Shown here piece after piece: positions 43,760-55,490 of a stretch of 64,000 nt of DNA (the stretch's first letter is position 1; every line of letters starts with the position of its first letter). Under the pieces are notes generated by a model. That model made no database searches, had not been told where the DNA came from, and saw nothing but the letters and a program-made list of their open reading frames with translations. Both the position numbers and the translations under genes were made by a program. The stretch comes from Haberlea rhodopensis (lineage: Eukaryota > Streptophyta > Magnoliopsida > Lamiales > Gesneriaceae), in assembly GCA_907163345.1 (NCBI GenBank), contig CAJQUN010000020.1, forward strand, positions 5,329,722 through 5,393,721, in the 5' to 3' direction.

Positions 43760-44935
43760 ATTCTCCCATACTACTTGATTTCGTCCTCGAAATTTACTCA
43801 TATACTTACCAACATTGCAACAATAACATAAAATAAACATACCATAAAACAACTCAGGATATTGTCGCATCATATGCTGCTCAGTCTCCCACGTTGCCTC
43901 CTCGACACCCCGCTTGTCACACTGAATCTTTACCATCGGTATTACCTTGTTTCAAAGTTTACGTTCTGCTCGATCCAAGATTCTGATCGGACATTCCATA
44001 TATGACACATCTGAATCCAACTGTATCTCCGAGGGCTGTAGTATATGTGACGGATTTGGCTCATACTTCCTCAACATTTCTCGTATCATATCCGGTTCAC
44101 TAACATTAGCTTTACTAGATCATCCCAATATAAAGGTGATCTACATCGTTTGCCATACAAAGCTTCAAATGATTCCATCTGTATGCTCGCCTGATAGGTA
44201 TTGTTATATGAGAATTGCACAGGTGGTAATGAGTCTTGCGAAGATTGATCAAAATCCAAAATGCAAGCTCGTAGCATATCCTCAAGCGTCTGTATCGTAC
44301 GCTCTGTCTGGCCATTCGTCTGAGGATGATATGTTGTACTCAATCTCACTTCAGTTTCCATAGCTGATTGTAATCCTTCCCAAAAATGAGAAGTAAACCT
44401 CGGATCTCGATCAGAAATAATGGAAACTGGAATGCCATGCAATCGAACAACATCTCAAAGATATAACTGAGCCATCTTCAAATGTGTAAACGTCATACTG
44501 TAAGGTATGAAATGAGCCACTTTGGTTAGTCTGTCAATCACTACCCATATGGCATCGAATCCAGAAGATGTCCTTGGCAAATGGGTAACAAAATCCATAG
44601 TGATATGCTCCTATTTCCATGTTGGAACTTCAAAACTCTGTAACTCGCCCCCTGGCATTTGCCTTTCCGCCTTTACTTGTTGACAAATCAAGCATTTCTT
44701 GACAAAGTCGATCACATCTCATTTCATTCGTTTCAACCAGAATTGTGTATATAAGTATTTATACATCTTCTTCCTTCCCGGACGTATACTATATTGACTA
44801 TAATAAGCAAGTCTCAACAATTCTTGGCGTAGTCCAAATGTAGCAGGAACTACCCAACGATCACCCGATCGAAAACTACCAACAAGAGTCAATCGAAATT
44901 TAGATGGTATTCTTTCACCTATCAATCCCTTCCAT
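43748..44935 (-). pseudogene. Gypsy integrase with C-terminal chromodomain
   Basis: The integrase has an HHCC-type zinc region (near 44925-44690), the catalytic core with MDFVTHLP, VVIDRLTKVAHF, SIISDRDPRFTS and STTYHPQTNGQTERT (about 44620-44290), then the GKRCRSPLYWDD motif. A chromodomain follows at about 44070-43846 (PIRILDRAERKL, VEEATWETEQHM, PELF), of the type that directs chromoviruses to heterochromatin. The frame is broken near 44715, 44455, 44085 and 43945. The final frame passes through the purine tract, and its stop codon lies within the first bases of the LTR. Confidence 0.86.
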
Positions 44936-44938
44936 TTT

Positions 44939-45520
44939 TTAATTTCTCATCCGTTTCTTATGCTTTTCTGATATTGTTAAAGATATAGATACTCGAACTG
45001 GTGATGCAGACGTATCAAAGTCATATCCCAAAGAGCAACAAGAAATCATCAATGCTGATAATTGACTCACATCATCAGCAGTATATCGAACTTTGCGACT
45101 TAAGGCATCAGCTATCAAGTTAGCTCGACCTGGATGATATTCAATTTCACAATCATAATCCTTCAACAGATTCATCCATCTCCTTTGCTTCATATTCAAT
45201 TCAGCTTGAGTAAACAGAAACTTCAAGCTTTTGTGATCCGTGTATATGGTAAAAGTCGTACCATATAAATAATATCGCCAAATCTTCAATGCAAAGATTA
45301 TGGCAGCCAACTCAATATCATGTACTGGATATCTCATCTCATGTGGTTTCAACTGTCTTGATGCATATGCTATAACATGTTTATCTTGCATTAATACACA
45401 ACCCAATCCATTCAATGAGGCATCGGTATACAAGACAAACCTTCCATACTCTGAAGGAATTGTCAGCACCGGAGCAGTTGTTAATCGATATCACAATTCC
45501 TGAAAATTTCATTCACAAAC
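44939..45520 (-). pseudogene. Gypsy RNase H domain
   Basis: RNase H signature LYTDASLNGLGCVLMQ, then ASRQLKPHE, YPVHDIELAAIIFALK and YTDHKSLKFLF, followed by HPGRANLIADALSRK. It is one frame of 176 residues, separated from the reverse transcriptase by a frame change near 45500. It degrades the RNA strand of the RNA/DNA hybrid in an active element. Confidence 0.9.
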
Positions 45521-45521
45521 C

Positions 45522-46532
45522 TCAGACAACACAAAAGGGACTCCTTTTTTGTGTCAATGGTTTAGCAATCTTCGAAAATCCTTCAACAAACCGTTGATAA
45601 TACCCTGCTAAACCAAGAAAAGTATGGATCAAAGGCACATAAGTGGGTACAGACAAATTCAATACTGCCTCCACTTTTCTTGGATCAACTGATATTCCTT
45701 CTTCAGAAATTACATGACCAAGGAATACCACTTTGTCCAACCAAAATTCACATTTACTGAATTTGGTGTACAATTGATTATCTCGAAGCTTTTGTAACAC
45801 CGTAAGGAAGTGTTGAACATGTTCTTCCTCATTCTTTGAATATATCAGAATATCATCAATAAAGACAATTACAAACTGATCAATGTGAGCATGAAATACT
45901 CGATTCATGAAGCTCATTAAGACATCTGGAGCATTAGTAACTCCAAATGGCACCACTAAGAACTCATAATGTCCATATCGAGTTCTAAATGTTGTCTTCT
46001 GTACATCCTCCTCCCTAACTCGTATCTGGTGATATCCCGACCTCAGATATATCTTTGAATAGATCATTGATCCCTGCAACTGATAAAACAAGTCATCTAT
46101 AAGTGTTAGGGGATACTTATTCTTTATCGTTACCTTGTTCAATTGTCGATAATCAATGCACAATAGCATTGATCCGTCCTTTTTCTTCACAAACAGAACT
46201 GGAGCACCCCAAGGTGATACACCAGGGCGTATGTATCCCTTGTAAAGTAAATTTTGCAATTGAATCTTTATCTCCTTCAATTCTGTTGGTGCCATTCTAT
46301 ACGGTGCTCGGGATATAGGAGAAATCCCCATAAATAACTCTATCTCAAACTCAAATACGCGATTAGGAGGAAATACCGGAATTTCATCTGGAATTACATC
46401 CACAAACTCTGCAACTACCGCTATATCTGTGATTTTTACTTCTGCCTTCTTGTCAGATACATCAATAGCATATATGATATATCCCTCATGTCCACATTCT
46501 AGCAAACACGACATCTTAACAGCAGATACCAA
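45522..46532 (-). pseudogene. Gypsy reverse transcriptase domain
   Basis: A single 336-residue frame with PISRAPYRMAPTELKEIK, GYIRPGVSPWGAPVLFVKKK, CIDYRQLNKVT, RSGYHQIRV, FLVVPFGVTNAP, the catalytic VFIDDILIYSKN, and SKCEFWLDKVVFLGHVIS, reaching the connection domain. The usual YVDD-type catalytic box reads FIDD, which is normal for plant chromoviruses. The domain itself looks intact; its neighbours are broken. Confidence 0.93.
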
Positions 46533-46799
46533 TGGAATCCTAAAACGAGATCATTGTCCATAAAAGATCCACTGACTTCGCTGTTCAGATTGAAAGCGAA
46601 CTGTTTTCTGACAACAATCCATAATCGTCTGATATCTGTTCAACACATTAATATCGATAATACAATCAAAATTCTCCATATCTAACACTATCAAATCCGT
46701 TCGCAACACATTATCCTCAACTTAAATAGGACAATCATATACCACATGATTAGTCATAACATTTTTTCCCGTGGGTGTCGAGACATAACAAGCACATAT

Positions 46800-48018
46800 A
46801 ATACTTCTCAACAAAATTCTTTGCAATAAATGAACGAGAAGCACCAGTATCAATTAAAATCAAATCAGGGTAAGTAATAAATGACACTTACCTGCTATCA
46901 CATCCTCAAGAGCTGCCTCTGCTTGCTCATTGTTCAACGCATATACTTGAACTTGGGGTGGCATTGTCGCTTGTCCCCCAACTGCACGAGGCATGAACTA
47001 TGACATCTGTTGTACTGTGTTCTCAGATACATTGCCTCTGTTCTGTTGCCCTCCAGTCTGAGACAATTCCTCACAATGTGACCCCTCATTCCACATCCAT
47101 AACAAACCGGATCATCTCTTTTCGGACAATCGCGTCTAAAATGTGGCTCTCTATAAATAAAACATTTCACTCCCCAGTACTGCCCACTTGTGATTGTCCC
47201 TTATCAAATATGTCACTACTTTTACGGTTATCAAACCTCTTACCACTAAACCTCGAGGATGATGCACCTCCTCGTGGTTTAAACTGCTCTCCCCTGGGTC
47301 TCATACCTTCTGGAGTAGATTTCTGTGATTGACCTACATCTATGTACGCACAAATTACAATCTCTGCCATATATGCTCTCCTCAAAGCATCTTCAAATGT
47401 CACAGGGTTATTAGAAATAACCCTATCAAATAACTCAGGCCTCAATCCCATCAAGAAATGTCAGATTTTGGCCTTGATGTTAGCAGCAATGTGTGGTACA
47501 TATCTCAACAAGGATGAGTACTGTAAGGCATAATCAGCGACCTTCATAGTACTCTGTTTCAAATTTAGAAACTCATCATCATTCATCTGTCTTGCAGCAG
47601 CAGAAAAATAGTGATCGAGAAATTGGTTTCTGAATACATCTCAGTCCACAATCTGCCCTTGAGCTCTCAGTTCAATTACTGCCGCCTCCAATCACGTCAT
47701 CATATTTTTGGGCAATTGAAATTCAGTCAATCTCAACTAAGCTGACTTTGCACAAGGAGCTGCCACAAAGATCTGTTTGATACGCTCCAACCACTCCTCA
47801 GCCTTCTCACCAGATCCAGTTCCTTCAAATCGAGGCGGTTGGAAGCCCAAGATCTGAGTCAAAGTTATCTCCCCTGGTAACATCAATTGTTCCACTACTC
47901 CTTGCCCAACTGGTAGTTGTGGTACAGAAGCCTGGCCAACATAGGCATTCACACTCATCGCATTCCCTACTTCTTCTTGGGGATTCATCGGTATTCTAGC
48001 TGACATGTTGCATTTCAA
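46800..48018 (-). pseudogene. Gypsy gag and protease, multiply interrupted
   Basis: Gag begins at an ATG near 48018 and includes ILGFQPPRFEGTGSGEKAEE and WLERI (retrotransposon gag fold). Further on are FRNQFLDHYF, MGLRPELFDRVISNN, a basic Gly/Arg-rich stretch, a CCHC knuckle (CYGCGMRGHIVRNC, about 47096-47055), and the protease motif LIDTGASRSFIA near 46850. Stops or frame changes occur near 47737, 47700, 47640, 47457, 47165 and after the protease. Confidence 0.85.
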
Positions 48019-49751
48019 GGGTTAACAACAATACTCAAACAAATAAAGCATGTTAGTATAACACAATTATACTGCATCTCATGCATAAACATGCTTATAA
48101 GTGAACAATCCCATCGTTACCTTAATTCTCAATTCAACATACAATTAAGTAAATATCATTATTTACTTAACATGATTAAAATAATAGTACTACTGATCAA
48201 GATTTTCATCACATATCTATCTATTACATTATTCTCATACATAACATAATGTACATCATTTACATGTCAAAATCGTCTAGTAAGTTTAAATCTCGATCAA
48301 TAGAAAGTAGGCTCACAATCCCGACCTCCCCTGTCTATGAGTCCATATAGAACAACCACACAACATGAGTATATAAATGATATCCACAATCCAACAACAA
48401 TACAATGCATAAATACCATATAGACGACTTCCTGTATTTCATGCATTGAAATACTCCTCATTGGTTGTTCCTGTACATACATCAATCATAATATAAACCA
48501 ATATGTCATGACATATCTGATGAATCACATTCATCACCCTGTTATAATGGAGCATATATGATATTGCATTTTCACTCACAGTGGAACCTCCTTACATCTT
48601 CATATTAGCAGCATATATCATATTTTCAGCTCACGCGTTATAACAGTCTTATATCATGCCTCAACAGCATCAATCACATGCCTCAACAACATCATCACAA
48701 TGATATATATTCAATCATCATATACATATCACATATATATCATCAATACTTTTACGTCCACATGTACCCGTCGTTCGTTCAAAAGATAGAAAATCTGGAG
48801 TTACTGCTTAACATCCTTTCTGTCCTGTCCCCTGTGATAGTGCTACATAAAATTCAACAATTCAATGTTATAATAAACTTCATTATACAAATACCAAGAA
48901 ATTTCACTAAAAAATAGGCCCAGCGATCGATCGGTCCTATCCAGCAATCGATCGCTTCAATTCAATAACCCTAGCTATCGATCGGTCTCAACCATCTATC
49001 GATCGCTTCATACTTCAAATTTCAACACAAAAGTTTATGCCTCATACGCGATCGATCTCTACTCCTCACGCGATTGATCACCAAGCAAGAGATCGATCGA
49101 TCGCGATCAAACGATTGATACAACTTTAAACCGCCTTATTTCTTTCTGGCCTCTCGTGATCAATCGCCCTCTGCTTCGTGATCGATCGAGAGGCGACGAA
49201 AATCTCATAACAGAGCAAAACAGGGCCATTTCATACTTATCTTCAATTTCTAACCTATACCACATATGATTACGTGAAAATTGCACGAAAGTAACACAAA
49301 TTCATGATATAAACATCTTTTCATAACAATAAAACTCATTTTCCTTGACTTTAACCTCATATTAATTCTCACCAATAGAAGCCAATTAAATCAAGATTTC
49401 CAATCAAACTACCAACAAAATAGTATATAACTCATGCTATCCTTACCAAATAGCTTCAGCTTCAATCTATGATCAAATCTCTACTTGATTTCAAGCCAAA
49501 TCCAAGCAAAAAATGCAAAAGGAAACAAGGTGTTTTGGAGAGAATATCTATAGAGAATTGAAGGTGTGAAAATGGGTATGTCTGTTTTCCAATCTAAAAT
49601 CTCCTTTTTATATTTAACATTAAACCATATCAATTCAATCCATGTAGTCTAGCATTATCGGTTCAACCCGAACTCGAGTCTATAACATAAGATAATTAAC
49701 GCTAATGATAAACTCCAGTAATTAACACATGGATTATTTCTAGGCATCACA
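48019..49751 (-). repeat. Gypsy 5' LTR and leader (LTR terminus at 49751)
   Basis: The LTR start in element orientation is TGTGATGCC at 49751. The inner border of the LTR and the primer site could not be located, so LTR and leader are given together. A segment at about 48918-49195 contains many CGATCGAT(C/T)G motifs, like U3 repeats of the other elements here. No ORF of note. Confidence 0.65.
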
Positions 49752-50231
49752 TGAATGAAGATCACCGACAAGCTGTCAAACAGCTTAAAGAAGTTTGCAG
49801 GCAACTATCGAAGCTTGCAATTCCAAACGACTAGGATGAACTTGTTTTATACACATATGCCAGTGATAATTGGTGGGCAGCAATTCTCATGAAAAACACA
49901 CCAAATGGAGAAATGTCATGCAGATATTGCAGCGGTCTTTTTTTGGACAGCGAAGCTATCCGATGTCATATCAATGAAAAAAATTCTTTGCAGTCAGAAA
50001 AACTTTAAAAAATGGCCATTATTTTTACTTGCAGAGAAATTTACCCTTAAAATTGATAATATGAGTGTTAAGTATTTTCTTAAAATTAAAATTGAATCAA
50101 AACCAGAAAAGGCTAGACTTTTAAGATGGCACACAGAATGCCAATATTATGATTATGATATTGTCATTGTGAAATCTGATAAAAATGTTCTTGCAGATTT
50201 CTTAACACAAGATGGATGGATATGTTGCTGA
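49752..50231 (+). pseudogene. Pararetroviral RNase H region, interrupted
   Basis: The translation shows the end of the RT connection region and an RNase H domain of caulimovirid type, with a conserved CRY-(S/A)SG-like motif, a HINEK motif and a terminal ADFL motif before the stop. A stop lies near 49832, the frame changes in the first 150 bp and again near 50005, and the last frame ends at 50229-50231. It would have degraded genomic RNA during reverse transcription. It is broken and partial. Confidence 0.7.
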
Positions 50232-50693
50232 TGATACCCTCAAGACTGAGGCATATCAGGGGAAACCTGGAGATCCTTGATCGAGATTTTGAGACTCTTT
50301 GTCTCAATACTGAGGTCGTTGGACGGCTTCAACGAGCAGATCAAGAATTAGTTTCTGGTCATATACGAGCATGCTTTCAGGCCCAAGAATGATTGTTTGA
50401 GGTCTTGAAAGGGTCTATCCTCTAGGCCGCATCTCCAACGGTGCAAAAGGGAGTGTTTAAAGAACGTGGGTCATCTAACCAGAGGCAAGGGATTCACATA
50501 CCCCTGCTGCAGATGATGCATTCCTTGAAGATGTACACGTTGTAGCAAATGTTGAAGGCCAGGTGAAACCGCTTTAACCTTCAAGTCATCCTAGCAGCTC
50601 TGTGGTAAAAGAGGGAGAGTTGAAGCTCAGGTTAATGACCGGCAATTCTAGAGTTCAAACTAACAACATTTAGTTTCTTATCCTATGCAAGAA
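50232..50693 (+). other. Pararetroviral inter-ORF region, no intact frame
   Basis: All frames are closed by stops. Residual coding flavour suggests a decayed reading frame between the RNase H region and the next ORF, but nothing can be named. Confidence 0.4.
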
Positions 50694-50704
50694 TATCAGA
50701 GCAC

Positions 50705-51166
50705 TTGGGAGAAACTAATAACCAGACAGGCTATCAACCCAAAAAAATAATTGTTGATATCTCTGGAAAGTATCCAAGTATTTGGATGAAACCAGGCAAC
50801 CATCCAAGTAATGTACATGAATGGTATAATTTCGAAGCTCTTGCTTTGGTTTATACTGTTGCACCAGTTTTATATGAAATTTCAAAACTATCCAGGTGGA
50901 TCAGAGAAGCAGTTCACGAGACTTGGGCGAATAATCCACGTTTGTTCAGATGCGATATTTTGGAGTTGTATTACATCAGTGCGCCTCCTGAACCAGCAAA
51001 GAAAGGCTTCATGGAAGCTTTTCATTTCATCAAGCTCAGACGGCCAGACGGATGCACTTTGAAAAATATCAAAACAGCATTATCAGAGGATGCACCAGTA
51101 TTAGTTTGGGCAATCACGGAAGATGAATCTTCAACCAGAAGAGTATTGGGACCTGGGTTTGTCTAA
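50705..51166 (+). pseudogene. Pararetroviral downstream ORF fragment, function unassigned
   Basis: An open frame of about 153 codons is followed by a stop at 51164-51166, and basic coding-like sequence continues in other frames to about 51525. By position it corresponds to the ORF after the polyprotein in caulimovirids (the second ORF of florendoviruses, or the transactivator/inclusion-body ORF of other genera). I do not recognise a motif that decides between them. The start used here is the first codon of the open frame and may not be the original one. Confidence 0.45.
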
Positions 51167-51589
51167 CCGAAATGGACAAAGTCAAATACTCATTCAAATT
51201 CTTTCAGAATTCAGCCAATGGAACATTCTTGCTGAAAATGATATGAATAACCACAGGATTTGTTGAAGCACTGTTCGAAACAAAAAGGAGGATTCTTTGG
51301 GAAAACAAGATTCCGGCAACTAAAGAAACTTATCAAAAATTTTGCAACATGGCGCATATTGGCCATGGAAAGATCGGATCTGCCAGGCGTGCCTGGAGCA
51401 GAAAGAACCAGAATTCGGAAAAGGATTCCGATCCAAACACGACAGAGCAGAGAGAACAAAGGACAAAGGACCTGCTGACAAGAGAGCATATTTTCCTAGA
51501 GCTTGGGGACCACACAAACCAATAATGTAAAGATTCCCTGACAAAAAAAAGACGTGTGTACCATTAAAGTTAGTGCTGTAACTATTCAA

Positions 51590-51830
51590 CGCATTCAAAA
51601 GCAATAATGGCGCACTCACAAGAAAAGTTTGTACAAAAAGACAAAGTCCCAGCACTCACAAGAAAGGAATGGCATACTCAGACAAAGGCGTCAGACCACG
51701 TAAAAGTTAAGGCGCACTCACGGATTCATGCCTATATAAGGTCACTCATCCAGGAAGCTAAGGACATCGACCATTCTTCATAGTTTTCTGATAAATAAAA
51801 ATTCAAGTATTGTAATATTTTCTAGTTCGT
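51590..51830 (+). promoter_or_regulatory. 35S-like pararetroviral promoter and polyadenylation region
   Basis: GCCTATATAAGG at 51730-51741 closely resembles the caulimovirus 35S TATA region. An as-1-like CGTCA core and CACGTAA lie upstream (about 51687-51703), among repeats of GGCGCACTCAC / AGCACTCACAAG. An AATAAA hexamer at 51794 lies about 55 bp downstream of the TATA box, the usual caulimovirid arrangement, with another at about 51907. Confidence 0.6.
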
Positions 51831-52110
51831 GTATTTTCTTTTCAAGCCTTGTCATATGATAGGCTAAACAAGTTGGTCTCCTCCCGAAAGGAGATTGTAC
51901 TAATGTAATAAATATTATAAGTATTTCCAGAATAAAAAAAAAGTTTTTGCCAATATATATTACAGATTTCTTTGAACACTCAATATATCCAGTTATACTC
52001 TACTCCTTAAGGTAGAAAACAAATTAAGGTTGTGCTGTGCAGTTTCTGAAGGAGTCGGATAACTTGTAGATTAACTTCGCCCGTGTGGTTGGAAGTTGAA
52101 TGGTGATGAG

Positions 52111-52558
52111 TATTGGTGTAAACGAATCGAACATGTTAACGAACTTTTCGAGCCGGCTCGATAAATATTTGATTCGAATTTGAAATTCTCGAATTCGAGC
52201 CGAACTCAAACATGTTCGAACCTTTTTTCGAGCCGAACTCAAGCTCAAATTACTTTATTCGATAGTTCACGAGCCGCTCGCGAACTTTAATATTTTATTA
52301 ATATAATATAATTATATATTAAATAAATATATTTCAAACATTTCTGGTATTTATTTTCGAGCAATAATTCGGATAACTCGTGAACATATTCGAACCTTTT
52401 CGAGCCGAACTCGAACTCTGATTCGAGCCGAACCCGAGCCAAATTTTTGAAACTATTCGAACTTCGAATCGAACTCAAGCTCGAATATAACTATTTCGAG
52501 TCGAATTCGAACCTTAAATTTTTCTGCATATTCGACTTGATTCGGTTTTACACCCCTA
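52111..52558. mobile_element. hAT-type non-autonomous element with perfect 8-bp target duplication (448 bp)
   Basis: The ends are TATTGGTGTAAACGAATC and, on the other strand, TAGGGGTGTAAAACCGAATC. GTGATGAG occurs directly before (52103-52110) and directly after (52559-52566). The interior is a dense mosaic of TTCGAGC/GCTCGAA motifs with no coding capacity. Confidence 0.88.
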
Positions 52559-52566
52559 GTGATGAG

Positions 52567-53527
52567 CCATTCGTAAAACAGTCTATGTGCATTTATTTTC
52601 CGACTGGTTGATTTTCAACCCATCTCACCCCGTGCCGTTACGGTAAAAAAATATATGGGTCTGGTTATCAAGTGTTTATTGTAATACGGAAGCATGCTGT
52701 GCATGTTATAATTATAATTATGAAGGTTATTAAGCCGAAAATGGGGTTTTGGACTTGTTTGCAAAGATCATAAAGCATAAGGGTTATTATTGTCCTTTTA
52801 CCTCCATTTGGACCTATGTGAACTCATGTTTTTTGGTGGACTATGATGAATTATTGTTTACCAAGTGATACCAACCCGTAAGTATCACTTGATAATTTTT
52901 TATTTTTTATTGGGGATAGACAAATGTTTTTTTTTACAGGACTCGAACACGAGTCCAACCAAATGAGACAAAGATGACAACCAATCTGGCTAGCACGGAG
53001 GTGTTGGTATTTCAGAATTTTGAAATATTTTTTATGCTATGTTTTTCGTTTGTAAGTCATTCAATGTTCACTTTGAATTTGATGTATTTTGTTCCTGGCA
53101 AATTTTTTAACAAAGAAAACTCAATATGAGAACACATGCAATTGCGTGTACTAACAATGACCCTCAAAATAACCCGGTTTATCGCATAAAATACTTAATT
53201 ATAATGGCTTCGGCATAATAATATGAATAAATTAGATATAAAAAATATTAGCCTCAAGACTTCCCGATGTGGTGACTATCAAAACAATATTGTTAGGCTC
53301 GATTTACTTCGAATGATATTATAATATTGATAAATTATATTGTAATTATTATTATGATCGGTAGGATAAGAAATAATATTGGATAAATAATAGTATTTTT
53401 ACGTCAAATGAATGAGAATGATATTGTAGTTATTGTTATATGATGAATTAATTTTTTGTTCTTAGGTTCTTATTAAAAAATTCACCTTTTTAATGTTTAT
53501 ACGCATAGTCGGTGAAAGCTTCGAAAT
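52567..53527. other. AT-rich intergenic region
   Basis: No gene or defined repeat was recognised. Composition is ordinary AT-rich spacer. Confidence 0.5.
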
Positions 53528-54095
53528 ATAGATTTCGCCATATTTGGTGACGCGGCAGTAGTGTTCCAAAATTGTACCATGCACGCTAGGAAGCCCATGC
53601 CGTTTCAAAAGATCACAATCACAACACAGAATCGGAAGGACCCTAACCTGAACACAGGCATTCCCCTTTTTTTTTACTTTAAGTCTTGCTTTTCGACCTG
53701 GAGGAGAAAGCGATAGCTACATGGGCTAACCTATCTTGTGCACGCCTGTAAGATTGTAGCTGAACCTGATCTCGAGATAGCTAAAGGCTCATATCCCACA
53801 TATTTATGGCATCCATGGAAGCTGTTCTGTCGAACGGTGTGCATGCTTTCATACTTGGGCGATCACATTCACCCTAGAGGGTGGATCGAGTGGAACACAA
53901 CATTTGCACTAGACACACAGTGAATACATGAACTATGGCCCGGGTGGTGCGGTTGGCCAACGTGTTACATGGCCCGGGCATCGTGTGATCAATTCATCGG
54001 AGGAAGCTAACAAGTTCACTGTTGCCCATTTCTTATATGGGTCGGCGTGGTTATCGTCCATCGGGGTAACATTCTTGGCCGGGCTTTCAACTTAA
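53528..54095 (+). pseudogene. Pectin methylesterase (pectinesterase), 3' exon relic
   Basis: Active family members remove methyl groups from cell-wall pectin. Here only the C-terminal part remains: FGDAAVVFQNCTMHARKPMP (the usual FIFGNA active-site Asp region, altered), QNRKDPN, then CKIVAEPDLEIAKGSYPTYL, YLGDHIHPRGWIEWNTTFAL, EYMNYGPGGAVGQRVTWPGH, SSEEANKFTVAHFL and the terminal WLSSIGVTFLAGLST with a stop at 54093-54095. About 80 bp of unrelated sequence lies between the conserved GI (about 53662) and ACKIV (about 53742). The frame also changes near 53920. The invariant GRPW, which holds the catalytic Arg, reads WHPW. No 5' exon was found upstream. Confidence 0.88.
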
Positions 54096-55490
54096 TCAAA
54101 CTGTTACAAAGTTTTGGTTATATGATGAAAATTTTAATTATTTAAGATCTTTTTAATTATTTTTATTTAATTTTAAATAATAAATTAAATAGAAAAAGAA
54201 AAGGGTAGAATTGTATTCGAATTATAAATCAAACTTTATGCTAATTTTAACTCAAAACTTTATCAATATCAGCGATTTGGGAACATAGAGCAGCGTGGTG
54301 CATGTGGGTGGATGTTCTGATATACCCGACTCGAACCAATCAAGAATGGAAATTTGGAAAATATCGAGTATCGAGTTAATACTCAATTTCTGACCAAAGT
54401 ATTTCGAGTTGGGAATCGGATATTGTTTTGGACCTTTTTTTCTCTAAACGAAATGAAAATGAAGGAAAAATGATGTGTTTGGGTACCCGAAATTTCGGAC
54501 GCGAACTATCCGAACCTCGATTAACCCAACCAGATCCCAGCCGTACTGTGGCAACAGTATGCACACGATCCACAAATGAGCTCTGGTAAATAGCCGACGG
54601 CTCATTTAACGGAATATTCTAACCCCGGAAAAAAATTATGACAGTATTTGTAGTTTAGTCCTTGAATGTCTTACTAATTTAACAAAAATACGTTGATTAA
54701 AAAATTTGACAAAAAAAACATAAAAAATATTATAAAAGTAATTAAAAATGGATAATGCTGATGAATTTTGAATAGAATCTTCTGAATGCTAAAACTCAAA
54801 TAGATAATTTCGATGACTTTAGGGTTGAATTATTGCTATCCCAAAGGAATCACCATTAAGTTAATCTAATAGACATCAATCACATCATTCTCCATTGGTT
54901 CAAAATTATTTTTCATTCGAGATTTAGCGTGGATCTTATGTATTTGAACCACAGATGATAACCAGATCATCGATGGGGGAGGTAAAAGTATGGATGACAA
55001 TGAGTTATGTATAGTATATAAGTCAGGTATTTGCTATATTCGGTACCTATTTTCATATCCCCACTGTAACATTTCATTAACCGTCCTGGTTTTTAAAAAG
55101 AATTATTTATTTTGTTATATATATTTGTTAAAATAAAAATAGTTATGTTTTGATGTTATAAATAAAAATAATTGTTTTATTTCTAAAAAAAACTGATAAA
55201 TAGATACGTTTAACATCTTTTTAAAACACTTTGTCTAAATTTATAGATTTTTAAATTAAGTTTAGTAATATTTTTAATCCAAAATTAAATAGGGACCAAA
55301 ATTGAATTAACAAAAGTTTAGGGGATGAAATTGAACTAAAGTAAGTGTTCCCCTGCTGCCCACGGGCAAGAAGAACGCATTTGTATGGCTGTGAATATCC
55401 ATTCTAACAGGAAGAACCAAAGATGCTGGTGAAGTAAAATTTGTCCGCTTACCAGTTTGGACTAGCTTCCGCCAACCTATAATCCTCGTG
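54096..55490. other. AT-rich intergenic region upstream of HDS
   Basis: No gene was recognised. Part of it (about 54325-54560) has TACCCGACTCGAA / CCGAACCTCGATTAACC motifs reminiscent of the hAT-type elements in this window, but no clean ends or target duplication were found. Confidence 0.45.

Larger units (their letters stand above)
43704..49751 (-). mobile_element. Chromodomain Gypsy retrotransposon (Tekay-like chromovirus), decayed
   Basis: On the minus strand the order is LTR (right), gag, protease, reverse transcriptase, RNase H, integrase, chromodomain, purine tract and a truncated 3' LTR (left). The two LTR ends share AATTAACACATGGAT and TTTCTAGGCATCACA, at 43759 and 49751; read in element orientation they start TGTGATGCC. 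Several stops and frame changes interrupt the polyprotein. The left LTR retains only about 56 bp, ending at the junction with array LTR4. Confidence 0.88.
49752..51960 (+). mobile_element. Endogenous pararetrovirus (Caulimoviridae-like) fragment
   Basis: A partial viral copy: the end of a reverse transcriptase/RNase H polyprotein, a following ORF, and a non-coding region with a 35S-like promoter. This order (RT-RNase H, second ORF, promoter) fits caulimovirids integrated in plant genomes, for example florendoviruses; the genus is not certain. It directly abuts the Gypsy LTR end at 49751, and movement, coat and protease regions are absent. Stops and frame changes show that it is an old, non-functional copy. 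Confidence 0.72.

Noticed and set aside
43947..44363. Plus-strand frame of 138 residues
   Set aside because: It is the shadow of the Gypsy integrase/chromodomain on the opposite strand.
50685..50705. TATCAGAGC near the start of the pararetroviral downstream ORF, resembling a tRNA-Met primer site
   Set aside because: Only nine bases match and the position, upstream of a late ORF and not just after the promoter leader, does not fit a pararetroviral primer site. Chance is likely.
54325..54560. Another hAT-type element upstream of HDS
   Set aside because: Composition is suggestive, but no inverted ends with an 8-bp duplication could be found.
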